Both the position numbers and the translations under genes were made by a program. This document shows, piece after piece, positions 34,384 through 45,960 of a DNA stretch of 64,000 nt (position 1 is its first letter; the number at the start of each line of letters is the position of its first letter). The stretch comes from Nicotiana tabacum (lineage: Eukaryota > Streptophyta > Magnoliopsida > Solanales > Solanaceae), in contig NC_134089.1 in assembly GCF_000715075.1 (NCBI RefSeq), forward strand, positions 71,344,697-71,408,696. The letters are read 5' to 3'. Below the pieces are notes generated by a model. It had not been told where the DNA came from and ran no database searches. It saw only the letters and a list, made by a program, of their open reading frames with translations.

Positions 34384-34392
34384 CTATATAAA
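34384..34392 (+). promoter_or_regulatory. TATA box of unit A 3' LTR
   Basis: ctatataaag is conserved with the 5' LTR and LTR B. In this position it could drive read-out into the Ogre integrase downstream. Confidence 0.6.
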
Positions 34393-34455
34393 GGGAGTTC
34401 TCTCCACTTTGTAAAAGGCCGTTGTATCTCTCTCCAACTATTATACACAAGATCA

Positions 34456-34459
<4 letters not shown>

Positions 34460-34520
<61 letters not shown>
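34460..34520. repeat. (TC)n microsatellite in the 3' LTR of unit A
   Basis: 61 bp, almost pure TC with one TTT interruption. It is 27 bp longer than in the 5' LTR. Confidence 0.9.
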
Positions 34521-34881
34521 AACTTACTAGTTCGAGGCTACTCTTTCCATTTATTGCTTATATACTTGTTCTTCATTTGTTACCTGATATTGGTCATAAA
34601 GAGCCTTCTTAGATTATATCCTAATTGTTATCCTCTTCCCGGTTACCCCCAATATCTCGAGCCCGAGCCAAATATTGACTTCGAGGCCTTTCATCGACCA
34701 AGCCCATAGCCCGGGTAGCAAGCACCTCGGTTAGATTACTGCCCCGTTTTAACTTGTATTTCATCACTAAACTTCATAAACCTAGCATTAACTGCTATAA
34801 CAAACTAGCATAATAATAGATCACGTATTTTTAGAGTCCCATTTAAAAATTTAATTGTTGTTACCATTTTCAAGGTAAACA

Positions 34882-34886
34882 GTACC
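34882..34886. repeat. Target site duplication of unit A, right copy (GTACC)
   Basis: Identical to 24783-24787. Ogre coding sequence resumes right after it. Confidence 0.95.
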
Positions 34887-35785
34887 ACCAAAAGAGCTCA
34901 ATGCAACAAGTGCACCGTGGCCTTTTGCTTCCTGGGGAATAGATGTCATTAGTCCGATCGAGCCCACTGCTTCCAACGAACACCTGTTCATTTTAGTGGC
35001 TATCGAATATTTCACAAATGGGTAGAGGTTGTATCTTACAAAGCTGTAACCAAGAAAGTTGTCGCAGATTTTGTCAAGGATCGTATTGTCTGTCAATTCG
35101 GAGTTCCCAAGTCCACTATTACTGACAACTCCACCAATCTCAATAATGATCTAATGATGAAAGCCATATGTGAAACCTTCAAAATCATGCACAAAAACTC
35201 TACAACATACATACCTTAAATGAATGGAGATATGGAAGCTTCCAACAAAAACATCAAGAAGATACTGAGGAATATAATAAAAAATCACAAACAATGGCAT
35301 GAGAAGTTACCATTTGCCCTATTAGGATACTGCACCACAGTCCGCATATCAACTGGGGAAACTCCTTATTTACTGGTTTATGGTACCAAAGTTGTCATTC
35401 CAGCCGAGGTAGAAATTCCTTCTTTAAGGATCATACAGGAAGCCGAACTCAGCGATGCAGAATGGATAATGAGCCGATATTAGAAACTATCCCTCATAGA
35501 TGGAAAAATAATGAACACAGTATGCCATAGTTAGCTTTATCAGAATAGAATGTCCAGAGCTTTCAACAAAATTGTCAGACCGAGACAATTCGCACCGGGG
35601 CAACTGGTGCTGAAGTAAATCTTCCTACATCAAGATGAATCCAAAGGGCAATTTTCACCCAACTGGCAAGTTATTTATATGGATCACCGGGTGCTAATAG
35701 GAGGAGCACTCATACTCGCAGAAATGGATGGAGAAGTTTGGCCAAAACCTATCAATTCAGATGCAATCAAGAGATACAATGCTTA
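34887..35785 (+). pseudogene. Ogre 1 integrase catalytic core and pol C-terminus, right of unit A
   Basis: The core reads WGIDVIS (Asp codon 34942-34944), CQFGVPKSTITDNSTN (Asp 35124-35126) and GDMEASNKNIKKIL (Glu 35235-35237), a DD35E triad still complete. WHEKLPFALLGY and ETPYLLVYGTKVVIPAEVEIPSLRI follow. The C-terminal domain is degraded to about 35785. A stop at 35218-35220 just before the Glu, another at 35481 and frameshifts in the tail break it. Confidence 0.85.
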
Positions 35786-35926
35786 GATTGTCTACATTTC
35801 TTCATTGGATCTAACTGAACTACGCTTGACATGATTCCCATTTAAGAGGGGATATGTAGGCAAACCTGTTGGTTCGATCATATCTTAATAAAATTTTCAT
35901 TTCTCCTAGAACCAGAAACTAGGGAA

Positions 35927-36130
35927 GAATTTTAAGGAGGAACCTCAAAATTCTGAAGCAAGTCCAGCCGACGCCATCATATGCCAGAAAGTCGGAAATC
36001 AGTTAAGTAACTGGTGTAGAATTTTGAGAAGAATTATCCAAATTCTGAAGTAGATCCAACAAACTTCGCTGCACGCAGAACGACCAAAAGATCAAACTGG
36101 GGCAAAATTTTGAGGAGGACCCTCAAAATT
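35927..36130 (+). repeat. Three hairpins at about 90-bp spacing after Ogre 1 pol
   Basis: Inverted repeats with arms aattttgagg and cctcaaaatt lie at 35927-35953 (one mismatch), 36019-36045 (degraded) and 36106-36130 (perfect 10-bp stem, 5-nt loop). The spacing is about 92 and 87 bp. Ogre 2 has the same triplet at 60089-60297. Confidence 0.8.
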
Positions 36131-36344
36131 CTATCGCAAGGAAGCTTCAATGTTTCCAAAAGTGTTACAGTCATTTGTTCATCTAATTTACTTGAAATTA
36201 CATATCACTATGTTTCTAAATAACTCTACTTCATCAATAAGCGCATATTTTCAAAAACTTTATTTCTATGATAGCTAGGTGTTACCTATGGTAGCTCAAA
36301 CAAGGCCTCTAGAGCAAAAGCAAGGCAAAGTAAGCAGACGAAGG

Positions 36345-37165
36345 GTAAGCCCTTCCTCCATACTTGCCTAAGGCTAAGCATTGCCTTATCCTTGCATGAG
36401 GCTAAGCCCTGCCTTCATAATTGCATAAGGCTAAGCACTGCTTTATCTTTGTATGAGACTAAGCTCTATCTCGATCCTTGCATGAGGCTAAGACCTGCCT
36501 CCATACCTGCATAAGGCTAAACACTACCTTCTCCTTACATGAGACTATGCTCTATCTCAATCTTGCTTGAGGCTAAGCACTGCCTCTCTAATTGCATAAG
36601 GCTAAGCATTGCCTTTTCTTTGCATGAGACTAAGTTCTGTCTCGATCCTTGCATGAGGCTAAGCCCTGCCTCCATACTTGCCTAAGGCTAAGCATTGCCT
36701 TCTCCTTGCATGAGGCTAAACCCTGCCTCCATAATTGCATCAGGCTAAGCACATCTTTCTCTTTGCATGAGATTAAGATCTGTCTCGATCCTTGCATGAG
36801 GCTAAGCCCTACCTACATACCTGCATAAGGCTAAACACTACCTTTTCTTTGCATGAGACTAAGCTTTGTCTTGATCCTTGCATGAGGCTAATCACTGCTT
36901 CCATACTTACCTAAGCTAAGCATTGCCTTCTCCTTGCATGAAGCTAAGCCTGCCTCCATAATTGCATAAGGCTAAGCACTGCCTTCTCTTTGCATGAGAC
37001 TAAGCTCTGTCTCGATCCTTGTATGAGGCTAAGCCCTGCCTCCATACCTGCATAAGGCTAAACACTACCTTCTCCATACATGAGACTAATCCCTATCTCA
37101 AATCTTGCATGAGGCTAAGCCCTGCCTCCCTATTTGCATAAAGCTAAGCATTGACTTCTCATGGG
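36345..37165. repeat. Minisatellite of Ogre 1 3' UTR
   Basis: The same 28-29-bp subunits and ~85-bp higher-order period as at 11426-11975, but about 270 bp longer. Subunits alternate between gcatgaggctaagccctgcc, gcataaggctaagcactgcc and gcatgagactaagctctgtc types. Confidence 0.9.
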
Positions 37166-38045
37166 ACTAAGCATTGTCTTCCCTTGCATAAGTTTTGCTC
37201 TATTCTAAACTTTGTAATGTCTTCTTCTCTCAGGGCTAAGCTCTTCCCCCAAACTCTGCACGAGGCTAAGCTTTGTCTTGTCCTTACCTTTGGTATCATA
37301 TCTTAGTATTTCTGTGTTCACGCATAGCTAATTTGTCCAAAGGCGTCATAGTCCGGAGGCATCATCCTCACAGCCTAAATACACCATGTCATGGCCTGAG
37401 GAGCTCACAATATGGCTCATCATTATTCAAAGACATCATGGTTCAGAGGCACTACTTTCATGGCCCGAGAACATTATTTCATGGCCTGCGAATCCCTTAT
37501 CTTATGATTCATGGCCCGGGACATCATGGTCTAAGGATGTCATCTTCATTGTCCAAAGACAACCTTTCATGGTCCAAAGGAAATTTACATCATGTTTAAA
37601 TTTTTGCAATAATATATATACTTGTGTGCGTTGTGTTTTAAGTTTTATAGGAAATCCAGGAAGTAATCATTCTTCATACAGGAGCAACTTCGCTCCGGTT
37701 TTCGCTTATACCACTTATACCTTGCCATTATTTTGAACATAATCGACTACCATCAATGAACATTCAGATACCTTCCTTTTGATGCATCTGTTACAGTTCA
37801 GATTCACCTTCATCTGATACCACACTTCACAAAAGAACCTTTTCCGAAACATACTACCATTCCTATAACAATTCCACCGGTTTCATTCACCGGTGGATCC
37901 AGAACTACAGATGGCCTGATTCCTGTAAAACCAGGGATAAGTAGGTAGCTCAAAGACCAGGGTGCAACCTCTATTTTTTCAAAAACATCCCATTTGATCA
38001 AAATCGGTTATCATTTCTTTACCCGAAATCTCTTTCATCCTTTCC

Positions 38046-38062
38046 AGGTAAAGAGGGGCAGT
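38046..38062 (+). other. Polypurine tract of Ogre 1
   Basis: aggtaaagaggggcagt precedes the TGTTGATACC start of the 3' LTR. Confidence 0.7.
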
Positions 38063-38627
38063 TGTTGATACCCATTTTTTCTCTCATATATTTTAAAATG
38101 AATATATACTTTCAAAATAGTGCATGAGCATCATCAACCAGTATTTTTCCATAATTTTTTGTATTTTTAGAAGGATTTTAATTAATTTATTCTAGCATTT
38201 TTACAAATAATTACTAATTGCATCACAAACGATTTTATGATAACTTTATCATTTAATATTTATAAGCTTTATTATTTCATGAATAGCCATATATACATGT
38301 TAGAGTTATAATTGCAATAACTTTGCAATAATGGCCCCGTGTGTGTATAATTACTTTATTTCAAAAGAAAATAACCTTTTATATTTTTATTATACTAAGT
38401 AATTATTTTAAATAATTTTCATACACAAATAATATTTTTATCATTTATAAATTATTTTATAAAATTGTTTTATTAAATAATTGGGTATTTAACAAATGGC
38501 CTCTTTTAATTTTGTTTTAATTTCGGACCTAGCCTAAATTTTACACATAGCCATATTAAAATACACATAGCCCAAATACCCTGATCCAATTTTAAAACCC
38601 ACCCAACACCTCAGATCAAATCCTGGT

Positions 38628-38649
38628 CGTTGATCTCGGAAGATCAACG
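38628..38649. promoter_or_regulatory. Inverted repeat in Ogre LTR, copy 2
   Basis: The arms cgttgatct and agatcaacg are perfect with a 4-nt loop (cgga). Confidence 0.65.
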
Positions 38650-39717
38650 GTCCAGGAATATTTTCCATTTATAATTATCCATAACCCCCTAAACCCTACG
38701 CATTTTCCAATTATGCCGCCTCTGAAACCCCTTTTCCTCTCTTCTCTCTCAGGCGCTCCCCTAATCTTAGCTGCCATCACCGAATAACCCTCCGATGCAT
38801 GGTGTTTCCCTTGGATTCAGGCCCCAGTCAGGCTCTTACCTTCATTGGTTGTTTGATTTTGCTGTTATATGAAGGAATCTCGAAAAGATTCAACTCAGAG
38901 TCGACCTAACCTCTTCATTTCTTCGATGAACCTGCCTTGTCTTCATCGCTATGTTTGTGAGTATTATTATCCTTGTGACTATGGTTTGAAACTCCGCTTC
39001 TTAACTGGATTTTTTCTCAGCTCGTTCCATTCTTCAAAACCCTAATCTCTCTCTACTGGAGTTTGTTCAGATCCTTGTAGATCTGAAATGATTTTAAAAT
39101 TTTATCCGGTATTTTTCTTCAAAACCTTTTGTTTCTTCCTTATTATTAACCGATTTTTATGCTTTTCTAAAACTAGGGTTTCATCTTTAAGTTCTCTTCA
39201 AAAGGGTTTTAAAGTTCTAAGTGTTAAATTTGATTCTCTTTGCTGGTTCGACTAATTTTTCGTGCCTATGTTCTAACCCTACGGTTTTTGCTTATTTTAC
39301 TGATTATTTCAATATTTGCCTGTTATTTTCATCTCTATCAATTAGAAGAGATTGACTGATTGTATTAGTGTTCAAATTATATTTTTCTGCCAAGATTGAT
39401 ACTTATCTATGATTTTTTACCTATTTTCCTTATTTGTGACTCCTAATTGGTACTACTTGCCTTAATTAGTTTATTAACCAGATTTATGGGATTTGATTGC
39501 TTTAGCCGACTTCGAGATGGTCTTTGATCAATTTTATTGCCTTGTTTAACCTCTAATCTGGAATATTAATTGATTTCCCTATTTTAAGGGGTCTTTCTCA
39601 GATTCTATTGAGTTATTTGATTTAGTTTAGCCCCACTTAACTGATTGATTTTATTTGTATACCTTATTTGTGAACTCTGAATTATTCTTTGCCTTATTTG
39701 TTTCACCCTGCTAAGTG

Positions 39718-39725
39718 CTATATAA
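39718..39725 (+). promoter_or_regulatory. TATA box of Ogre 1 3' LTR
   Basis: ctatataa in agtgctatataattt, aligned with 13465 and 48164. Confidence 0.6.
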
Positions 39726-42572
39726 TTTCCCATTTCTGACTTCTTTCAAACACACGAACACATATAGAAAGACACAGAAATACACACAAACTCTTGCTCT
39801 TATTCATACACACTCTCTACTGTCGTTCTTCCTATTACTTGTGTTTTTGAACTGTCTAGCCGGCTGAAAGCCAAGGATAGACTCTTGGATCCTATTTGCT
39901 TCACTTTCCTATTGCTATCTCTTAACTGGTATGTCTCCACTTTTGCTAGCATTCAATATGCCATGTAATTAAACCTATATTCTCCTTGTTTACTACTTTT
40001 AAACAGCATGTCAATCTCTGTTATCATGTCCCATTCAATATGTTATGTAGTCAATCTGCTGTAGATATCAACATGCCTCTATTTGCCCTTATGTTTCTGT
40101 TAAGTAGCATGCTTTAACTCATGTGAATTTGTCATGTCCAATGTGTTAGTATAGTCAATACACTTTAGCATATTCCTGCTCGATGCAGGATCTTGTTCAC
40201 CTGTTTCTCAACTAGCTTGTTTCAAACCTATCATGTTTTATGTGTCTACCTTAACAGGTTCCTAATTAATTCATGATTTCTATGCTCTCAACTTTTGCTA
40301 CCTTTTCTGTATGTTTGTCTGATCAGTAACTTGATCCCATCATGTTGTTCTTTCTTAATATATGCCTATATGCTCACCTAGTAATAGCAATGAACTAAGT
40401 CAATCCCAGGCAATGTGAAACCTTGCTTAAATTGATTGTGAATCTGTTCTGCCTATTTTTTGACTACTGGAGTTCATGTCTGAACTCCATCCGCTAAATG
40501 TGGTTTTGTTTGTAGTTCTTGCAATCTAGTAATCTGCTTCTATTCATTTTTAAAAATCCAAACTGTTTTCCTAAAACTACCTCCTAGTTTTATGTGTTAT
40601 GGATGGGCTACTATGCTCATAAGTGCTGGTTCTCCAATCCTTTGTGAATTTTGTTGAACATCTGATCTAGTGTGAGCATTGCCCGGGGTCCCTAAGACCC
40701 TTGGGAACTTTGACACACAGGGAACCAGTTTTATGTGTTATGGATGGGCTACCACTATGCTCATAGGTGATATGTTTGAAGGCGTGGTTATAGGTTGATA
40801 TTGGGCCTATGAAGGCTTCCTATAATATAATTGTTCTTTCATTGTGTAATTTATTCATTTGGTCTGTAATAATAATCTTTGTAAAAACAGATATTGGGGT
40901 TATTAGTAAAGCTGGGAGGGATTTTTATATATCATTGTTGGGATCTTGTAGAAATCATGCCTATAGGATCGTTGTGATTATTTGTCTATATTAGAAACTA
41001 TGACTCTAGGCCTTATCTTCATATTTGTCCTGAATTTCCACTTTACGCCCTAGAAATCCTACTATAGGACGTTTATCAATTTTGTATTAAAATTCATGTT
41101 CATGCATATTCTCAAGTTTCAATGTGCATTAGAAATCATGCTTATAGGTTGATGTGTTGATGTTTGCATTCGAAACTATGCCTATAGGACTTATCTCATT
41201 CTTTAAAATCCTGAATTTTCATAATTTGCATCACTAGAAATCCTACTTCTAAGTCGTTTCTCAATTCAGCATCAATAATCATGTTTTCAAAACCTTCATG
41301 TGTGCATTAGAAATCATGTTTCTAGGAAATTCCTTGTTGAACTCGCTTGGCAACTGATTAACGTTTTTACTCGCCTAGAAATCATGCCTATAGGAAACAC
41401 ATATAAAAATCAGTCTTGACACTCAGACATCATCCATATAGGAAATAAGTGCAAAAGCAGCTTCAACACTAGATATCATATCTATAGAGAAAAGTGTATA
41501 AAATCAGTTGCTTGTGTCATGGAATAATGCATGTGATCAGTTTCAGCATTTAGAAAGCATGCCTGTAGGGTCTAAGAGATAAAATCTTCCTATTTAGAGT
41601 CAATCACTGGTTTATAAATTATGGTCTGATTAATGTTTAGATACCATGTATATAGGATTTTGCCAGTTACCATTTAGGCAAGCCAGTAGGACAATTTAAT
41701 CATGGGTTTAAAATTGTGATTTTCTTGCTGCTTAAAACATGTGCAGATTAAGTAAGTGATAAAAATCAGTAGGCAAACTGATAAGTATTTCACTGCCCCG
41801 CCTTAATAAAACTGCTGCATATTTTGTGCTCATTTAGATATCCTGCCTATAGGACTCTAATCGTTTTAAAACTGCTTGTTTGAATAGGTGCGTCTGTTTG
41901 TCTATTTGTGGAGGTAAATATGAGCCCCCTTAATTGCCCTTTATGTGACAGTCCTACCTGTTTTTGTTTGTCGCTTAGATTTTCTCCTTTTAAGCAACAT
42001 AGGTGAGTCTAGAACCACCTTAAATAGAGGTCCTAAATACCTCCAAGGCCACAGGTAAGGGACGGGTAGTGCACGCATAGGGTATGCACTGGATGTTGTT
42101 AGAACGCTTAGGTAATAATGAAGGAGAGTGTAATCGGGTAGCAAAGGAAATGATGACCTATGCGCTAATGCTATGTGTAGCACCCTAATTTGGGGACGAT
42201 TACCAAGTATTGCACAGATGTGATCCTATAGGCTAAAAAACCTAGGACCCTTTTTACTCCTTGTTTTTTAAAATGTAATATCTATTTGTTTATCTGCTTA
42301 TAAGACTAGTTCGCTTAAATTGAGTTTGGCCGAGAACCCACTGTTGTGGACCTCGAGGGGTGCCTAACACCTTCCCGTCAAGGTAATCTTGAGCCCTTAC
42401 CCAATCTCTGGTAGTGTAAACTAGTACACGAGTTATTTGTTCTAGGTTCCCTAATGCACCTTAATCTGGTTAGGTGGCGACTCTTCAAATATCACACCCA
42501 ATTCCCAAAAGGAAATGAATTATCCCCAAAATGTCGAAACCCGGATTCCACGAGGAAAAAGGGGGCATGACA

Positions 42573-42855
42573 TTTGTAGTTGACAAAGTAATACTGATAT
42601 CGATGCTATCAACCTCAGAAAGGTCAAACGTCAAAGGTAAAAAGTAAACCAAATAGCAATCACAACCACTAGCTTCGACTGAATCAGGAAAGTAGGATAT
42701 AGAAGAAGAAGATGAGGATTTTTTGACTCCTCGAATGTTTATTGTTCCCGAAGACTCCGACTCCATCAAATAAACAGTCGAGGAGCTAGAACAGGTTATA
42801 TTGATCGAGTAACTGCCCGAGCGAAAGGCATAACTGGGAACGAGGTTAACCCCCA
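42573..42855. other. Unassigned sequence between the Ogre 1 LTR and unit F pol
   Basis: The stretch follows the LTR end directly. A Ser-rich minus-strand frame covers it and runs into the LTR, which argues against a gene. It may be spacer of the unit F polyprotein upstream of RT, or foreign sequence. Confidence 0.35.
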
Positions 42856-43735
42856 AACTCAAGAAAAAGCTTATTCAATTTCTTATTGATAACATGGATT
42901 GGTTTGCTTTGTCCTATTTAGACATCACAGGGATCCCACTGGAGATAACAATGCATCGACTAAGCCTAGACCCTAGGTTCAAACCGGTGAATCAGAAGAA
43001 AAGACCCCAGTCCAAGGTAAAGCACACATTCATAAAGGACGAGGTATTGAAACTTCTCAAAATAGGGTCCATTCGGGCGGTAAAATGCCCGAATGGTTAG
43101 CCAATGTAGTCGTAGTCCCTAAAAAGGGAACAAACTTAGAATTTATGTAGATTATAAGGACCTAAACAAGTCATGCCCCAAAGATTCCTTTCCAGTGTCT
43201 GATATCGATTGCATGATCGATGCCATGGTTGGCCATGAGATCCTTACCTTTCTCGATGCCTATTCCGGGTACAATCAAATTCAGATGAACTCGGAAGACC
43301 AAGAAAAAACCTCATTTATCACCAAGTATGGAACATATGTTTATAATGTAATGCCCTTTGAGATAAAAAATGTAGGAGCTACTTACCAACGCCTAGTAAA
43401 TAAGATATTCGAAGAACAAATAGGTAAGTCAATGAAAGTTTATATTGATGACATACTGGTTGAGTCACTGCGTGTAGAGGAACATTTGGCTCATTTGCAG
43501 GAAACGTTCGAGATTTTGAGGAAATATAACATGAGACTCAACCTTGAGAAATGTGGTTTCGGGGTCGGTTCAGGCAAATTCATGGGCTTCATGGTGTTCA
43601 ATCGGGGGATCGAGATCAACCCAAAGGCTAACTAGACGGATAGCTGCTTTAGGCCAATTTAACTCAAGGTCGTTAGATCAAACTGATAGATTTTTCTCTT
43701 TACACAAAAAGAAGAATGATTTTACCTAGACCCTG
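42856..43735 (+). pseudogene. Unit F reverse transcriptase, broken
   Basis: Blocks in order: LIQFLIDNMDWFALSY (pre-RT), FKPVNQKKRPQSKVK, FLDAYSGYNQIQM, YVYNVMPFEIKN and the catalytic YIDD (43441-43452), then MRLNLEKCGFGVGSGKFMGFMV. Frameshifts near 43100-43190 and 43640, and stops at 43098 and 43633 break it. It is clearly different from the Ogre RTs in the window. Confidence 0.8.
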
Positions 43736-44720
43736 GAGTGCCAACGAGCATTAGAGGAATTAAAACGATACTTATCGAGCCCACCACTACTTCACTCTCT
43801 AAAGGCAGATGAGAAACTTTACTTGTACTTGGCGGTATCGGAAATCATGGTGAGTGGTGTCCTAGTTCGAGAAGAATAAGGTATGAAATTTCCCATTTAT
43901 TATGTAAGTCGAACCTTAGGAGAGGTAGAAACTAGATATCCACACTTAGAAAAATTGGTACTTGCACTGATAAGCGCTTCTAGAAAGTTAAAACCATACT
44001 TTCAATGCCGCCCCATATGTGTGTTAACCACTTACCCGCTTTGTAATATATTGCACAAGCCCGAGCTATCGGGCCAATTGGCTAAATGGGCCATCGAGCT
44101 CAGCGGGTACGCTATCGAGTATCAACCCCGCACGGCCATCAAGTATCAAATTTTAGCAGACTCCGTTGCTAATTTCATGCCAACCCTCATACCCGAAGTT
44201 GAAATGGAACTTTTGTTAAAATTGGGCACATCATCGGGGGTATGGACCCTTTTCACAGACATCGCTTCTAATGTGAAGGGGTCCGGGCTAGGCATCGTTT
44301 TGAAGCCGCCCACATGTAGCACTATTAGGTAGTCTATCAAAACTTCCAGGTTGACTAACAATGAGGCCGAGTATGAGGCCATGATTGCAAGTCTTGAGCT
44401 AGCTAAAAGCTTAGGAGTAGAAGTCATTAAAGCCAAGTGTGACTCTTTATTGGTAGTGACCAAGTAAACAAAAGTTTCAAAGTTCGAGAGGATAAAATGA
44501 AAGGTATTTGTACAAGCTGCAGGTAACTTTGCACTACTTCAAGGAGTGGACTCTAAACCATGTACCTCGAGAACAAAATAGTGAGGCTGATGCACTTGCA
44601 AATTTGGGGTCATCAGTCGAGGAATTTGAGATCAGCCCGGGGACTATTGTCCAATTATCAAGATCTGTGATCGAGAAAGGTCATGTTGAGATAGACTCTA
44701 CAAGCTTGACCTGGGATTAA
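43736..44720 (+). pseudogene. Unit F RNase H regions, broken
   Basis: The first RNase H-like part reads KFPIYYVSRTLGEVETRYPHLEKLVLAL (43883 onward). The additional RNase H typical of Tat reads VWTLFTDIASNVKGSGLGIVL, NEAEYEAMIASLELAK and KCDSLLVV, then HVPREQNSEADALANLGSS with the last Asp. All expected acidic positions are present. Stops at 43878, 44330, 44464 and 44497 interrupt the frame. Confidence 0.75.
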
Positions 44721-45960
44721 AGGAATAAATATATTGAATACTTGAAGAACGGAAAGATCACATCGAACCTTAAATAGTCGAGGGACCTACGAGCCAAAGT
44801 TGCTCGATTCACATTGCATGAAGATGTAACATTATATATGAGGACATTCGATGGACCATTAGCAGTATGTTTAGGACCAGGAGACACCAAATATGTTTTA
44901 TGAGAGGTCTGTGAAGGAACTTGTAGGAATCACTCTGGCGCCGAATATTTGTTTCACAAAATCATTAGAGCAGGGTACTACTGGGATAGCATGGAAAAAG
45001 GCACTAAGGAGTTTGTTCGAAAATGTGATAAATGTCTAAGGTTTGCACTGATGATCCATTAGTCCAGAGAGCAACTTAATTTAGTCCTATCCCCATGGCC
45101 ATTCATGAAATGTGGGATAGATATTGTCAGCCCTCTATGAACGGCCCAATGTAAAGCTAAATTCATTTTGTTTATGACTGACTACTTTTCTTAATGGGTG
45201 GAAGCACAGGGCTTCGAGAAGTTTAGATAAAACAAAGTTATAGACTTCATCTAGGACCACATGTGTGTCGATTTGGGATACTTGCGGAAATCGTATGCGA
45301 CAACGAAAAGCAATTCATCGGCATCAAGGTAATAGAGTTCCTCGAAGAACACAAAATAAAAAGGATCTTATCGACGCCGTATAAACCAAGCAGAAACGGG
45401 CAAGCCAAATCAACGAACAAGACTATCATTCAAAACATAGAGAAAAGGTTGAATGACAGTATGGGGAAATGGAGAGAAGTTCTACCCGAAGTCCTTTGAG
45501 CGTATCGAACGACATCAAAGTCCAACACGGGGGCAACCCCGTTCTCCTTAGTATATGGCTCTAAGGCCTTAATTCAACTCCAGGTCAGGGAACCTAGTGC
45601 CATATTTTGACATGTAATGGAGGAATCAAATCACGAGGATATGAATACTAGCCTCGAACTATTGGATGAAAAATGAGAAGTTACGCTTGTTCGAATGGCT
45701 GCATAGAAGCAAAGAATCGAGAGATATTACAATAGAAGAGCCAATCTTCACCACTTCGGAATCGAGGACTTATTTCTAAGGAAAGTCACCCTCAATACTC
45801 GAGACCCAAACGAAGGGAAACTAGGCCCAAACTGGGAAGGACCATATTGAGTCCTCGGTATCATCGAAAAAGGATCTTACAGACTTGGTACAATGGAAGG
45901 CAAATAATTACCAAACAATTGTAATGTATCATTACTAAAACTATATTATTGCTGAGGTAT
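44721..45960 (+). pseudogene. Unit F integrase, broken and catalytic Glu changed to Lys
   Basis: The zinc-binding part reads EGTCRNHSGAEYLFHKI and RKCDKCLRF. The core reads CGIDIVSP (first Asp), IVCDNEKQF (second Asp, 45299-45301) and GQAKSTNKTI, where Lys (45407-45409) stands where Glu is expected 35 residues after the Asp. SKSNTGATPFSLVYGSKA and a degraded C-terminal domain follow. Stops at 45059, 45137, 45228, 45253 and 45497 and frameshifts are present. It cannot be catalytic. Confidence 0.8.

Larger units (their letters stand above)
24788..34881 (+). mobile_element. Retand-type Tat retrotransposon unit A, nested, internally deleted
   Basis: The element is 10,094 bp with two LTRs, a primer-site region, gag, protease, 3' UTR arrays, an antisense aORF and a polypurine tract, flanked by GTACC. 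RT, RNase H and integrase are missing: protease sequence passes near 28040 straight to sequence that in unit F follows the end of pol. It could have moved only with enzymes supplied by other copies, or the deletion came after insertion. Both LTRs differ at roughly 39 of the first ~370 positions by my count, so the insertion is not recent. Confidence 0.9.
34091..34881 (+). repeat. 3' LTR of unit A
   Basis: 791 bp, from TGTATGCGGC to AAGGTAAACA. It has the TATA box at 34384-34392 and an expanded (TC)n run at 34460-34520. It is followed by the second GTACC. Confidence 0.95.
35786..38062 (+). other. 3' UTR of Ogre 1, no gene
   Basis: It contains three hairpins (35927-36130), the minisatellite (36345-37165), then a stretch with recurring catggcc/catggtc words (37320-37600). 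It ends in a polypurine tract. Short frames at 37273-37736 fall in this low-complexity part and are not credible genes. Confidence 0.75.
12236..42572 (+). mobile_element. Ogre-like Tat LTR retrotransposon 1, interrupted by unit A
   Basis: The order is LTR, leader, ORF1, gag, protease with G-patch, intron-like spacer, RT, RNase H, integrase, 3' UTR, LTR. LTRs over 4 kb, an extra ORF upstream of gag and a spacer between protease and RT are hallmarks of Ogre elements. Unit A is nested in the integrase at 24788-34881. Without it the element would be about 20 kb. The first LTR lacks both ends and the primer site, and it is preceded by another element's 3' UTR, which suggests recombination. All frames are broken. 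Confidence 0.8.
38063..42572 (+). repeat. 3' LTR of Ogre-like element 1
   Basis: About 4.5 kb, from TGTTGATACCC to GGGGGCATGACA. It is the only copy with both ends, so it defines the family. It includes an A/T-rich first 400 bp, an inverted repeat (38628-38649), TATA (39718), the catgcctatagg boxes (40955-41860) and a conserved terminal block. There is no gene; the short minus-strand frame at 41941-42183 recurs in other LTR copies. Confidence 0.9.

Noticed and set aside
34422..34709. 95-residue frame with long SLSLSL run
   Set aside because: It is the (TC)n microsatellite of the LTR translated.
37273..37736. Overlapping 108- and 116-residue frames rich in Ser, Trp and His
   Set aside because: They arise from recurring catggcc words in the Ogre 3' UTR and have no counterpart in Ogre 2.
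42485..42862. 125-residue Ser-rich minus-strand frame
   Set aside because: It crosses the end of the Ogre LTR into unrelated sequence, so it cannot be one conserved gene.
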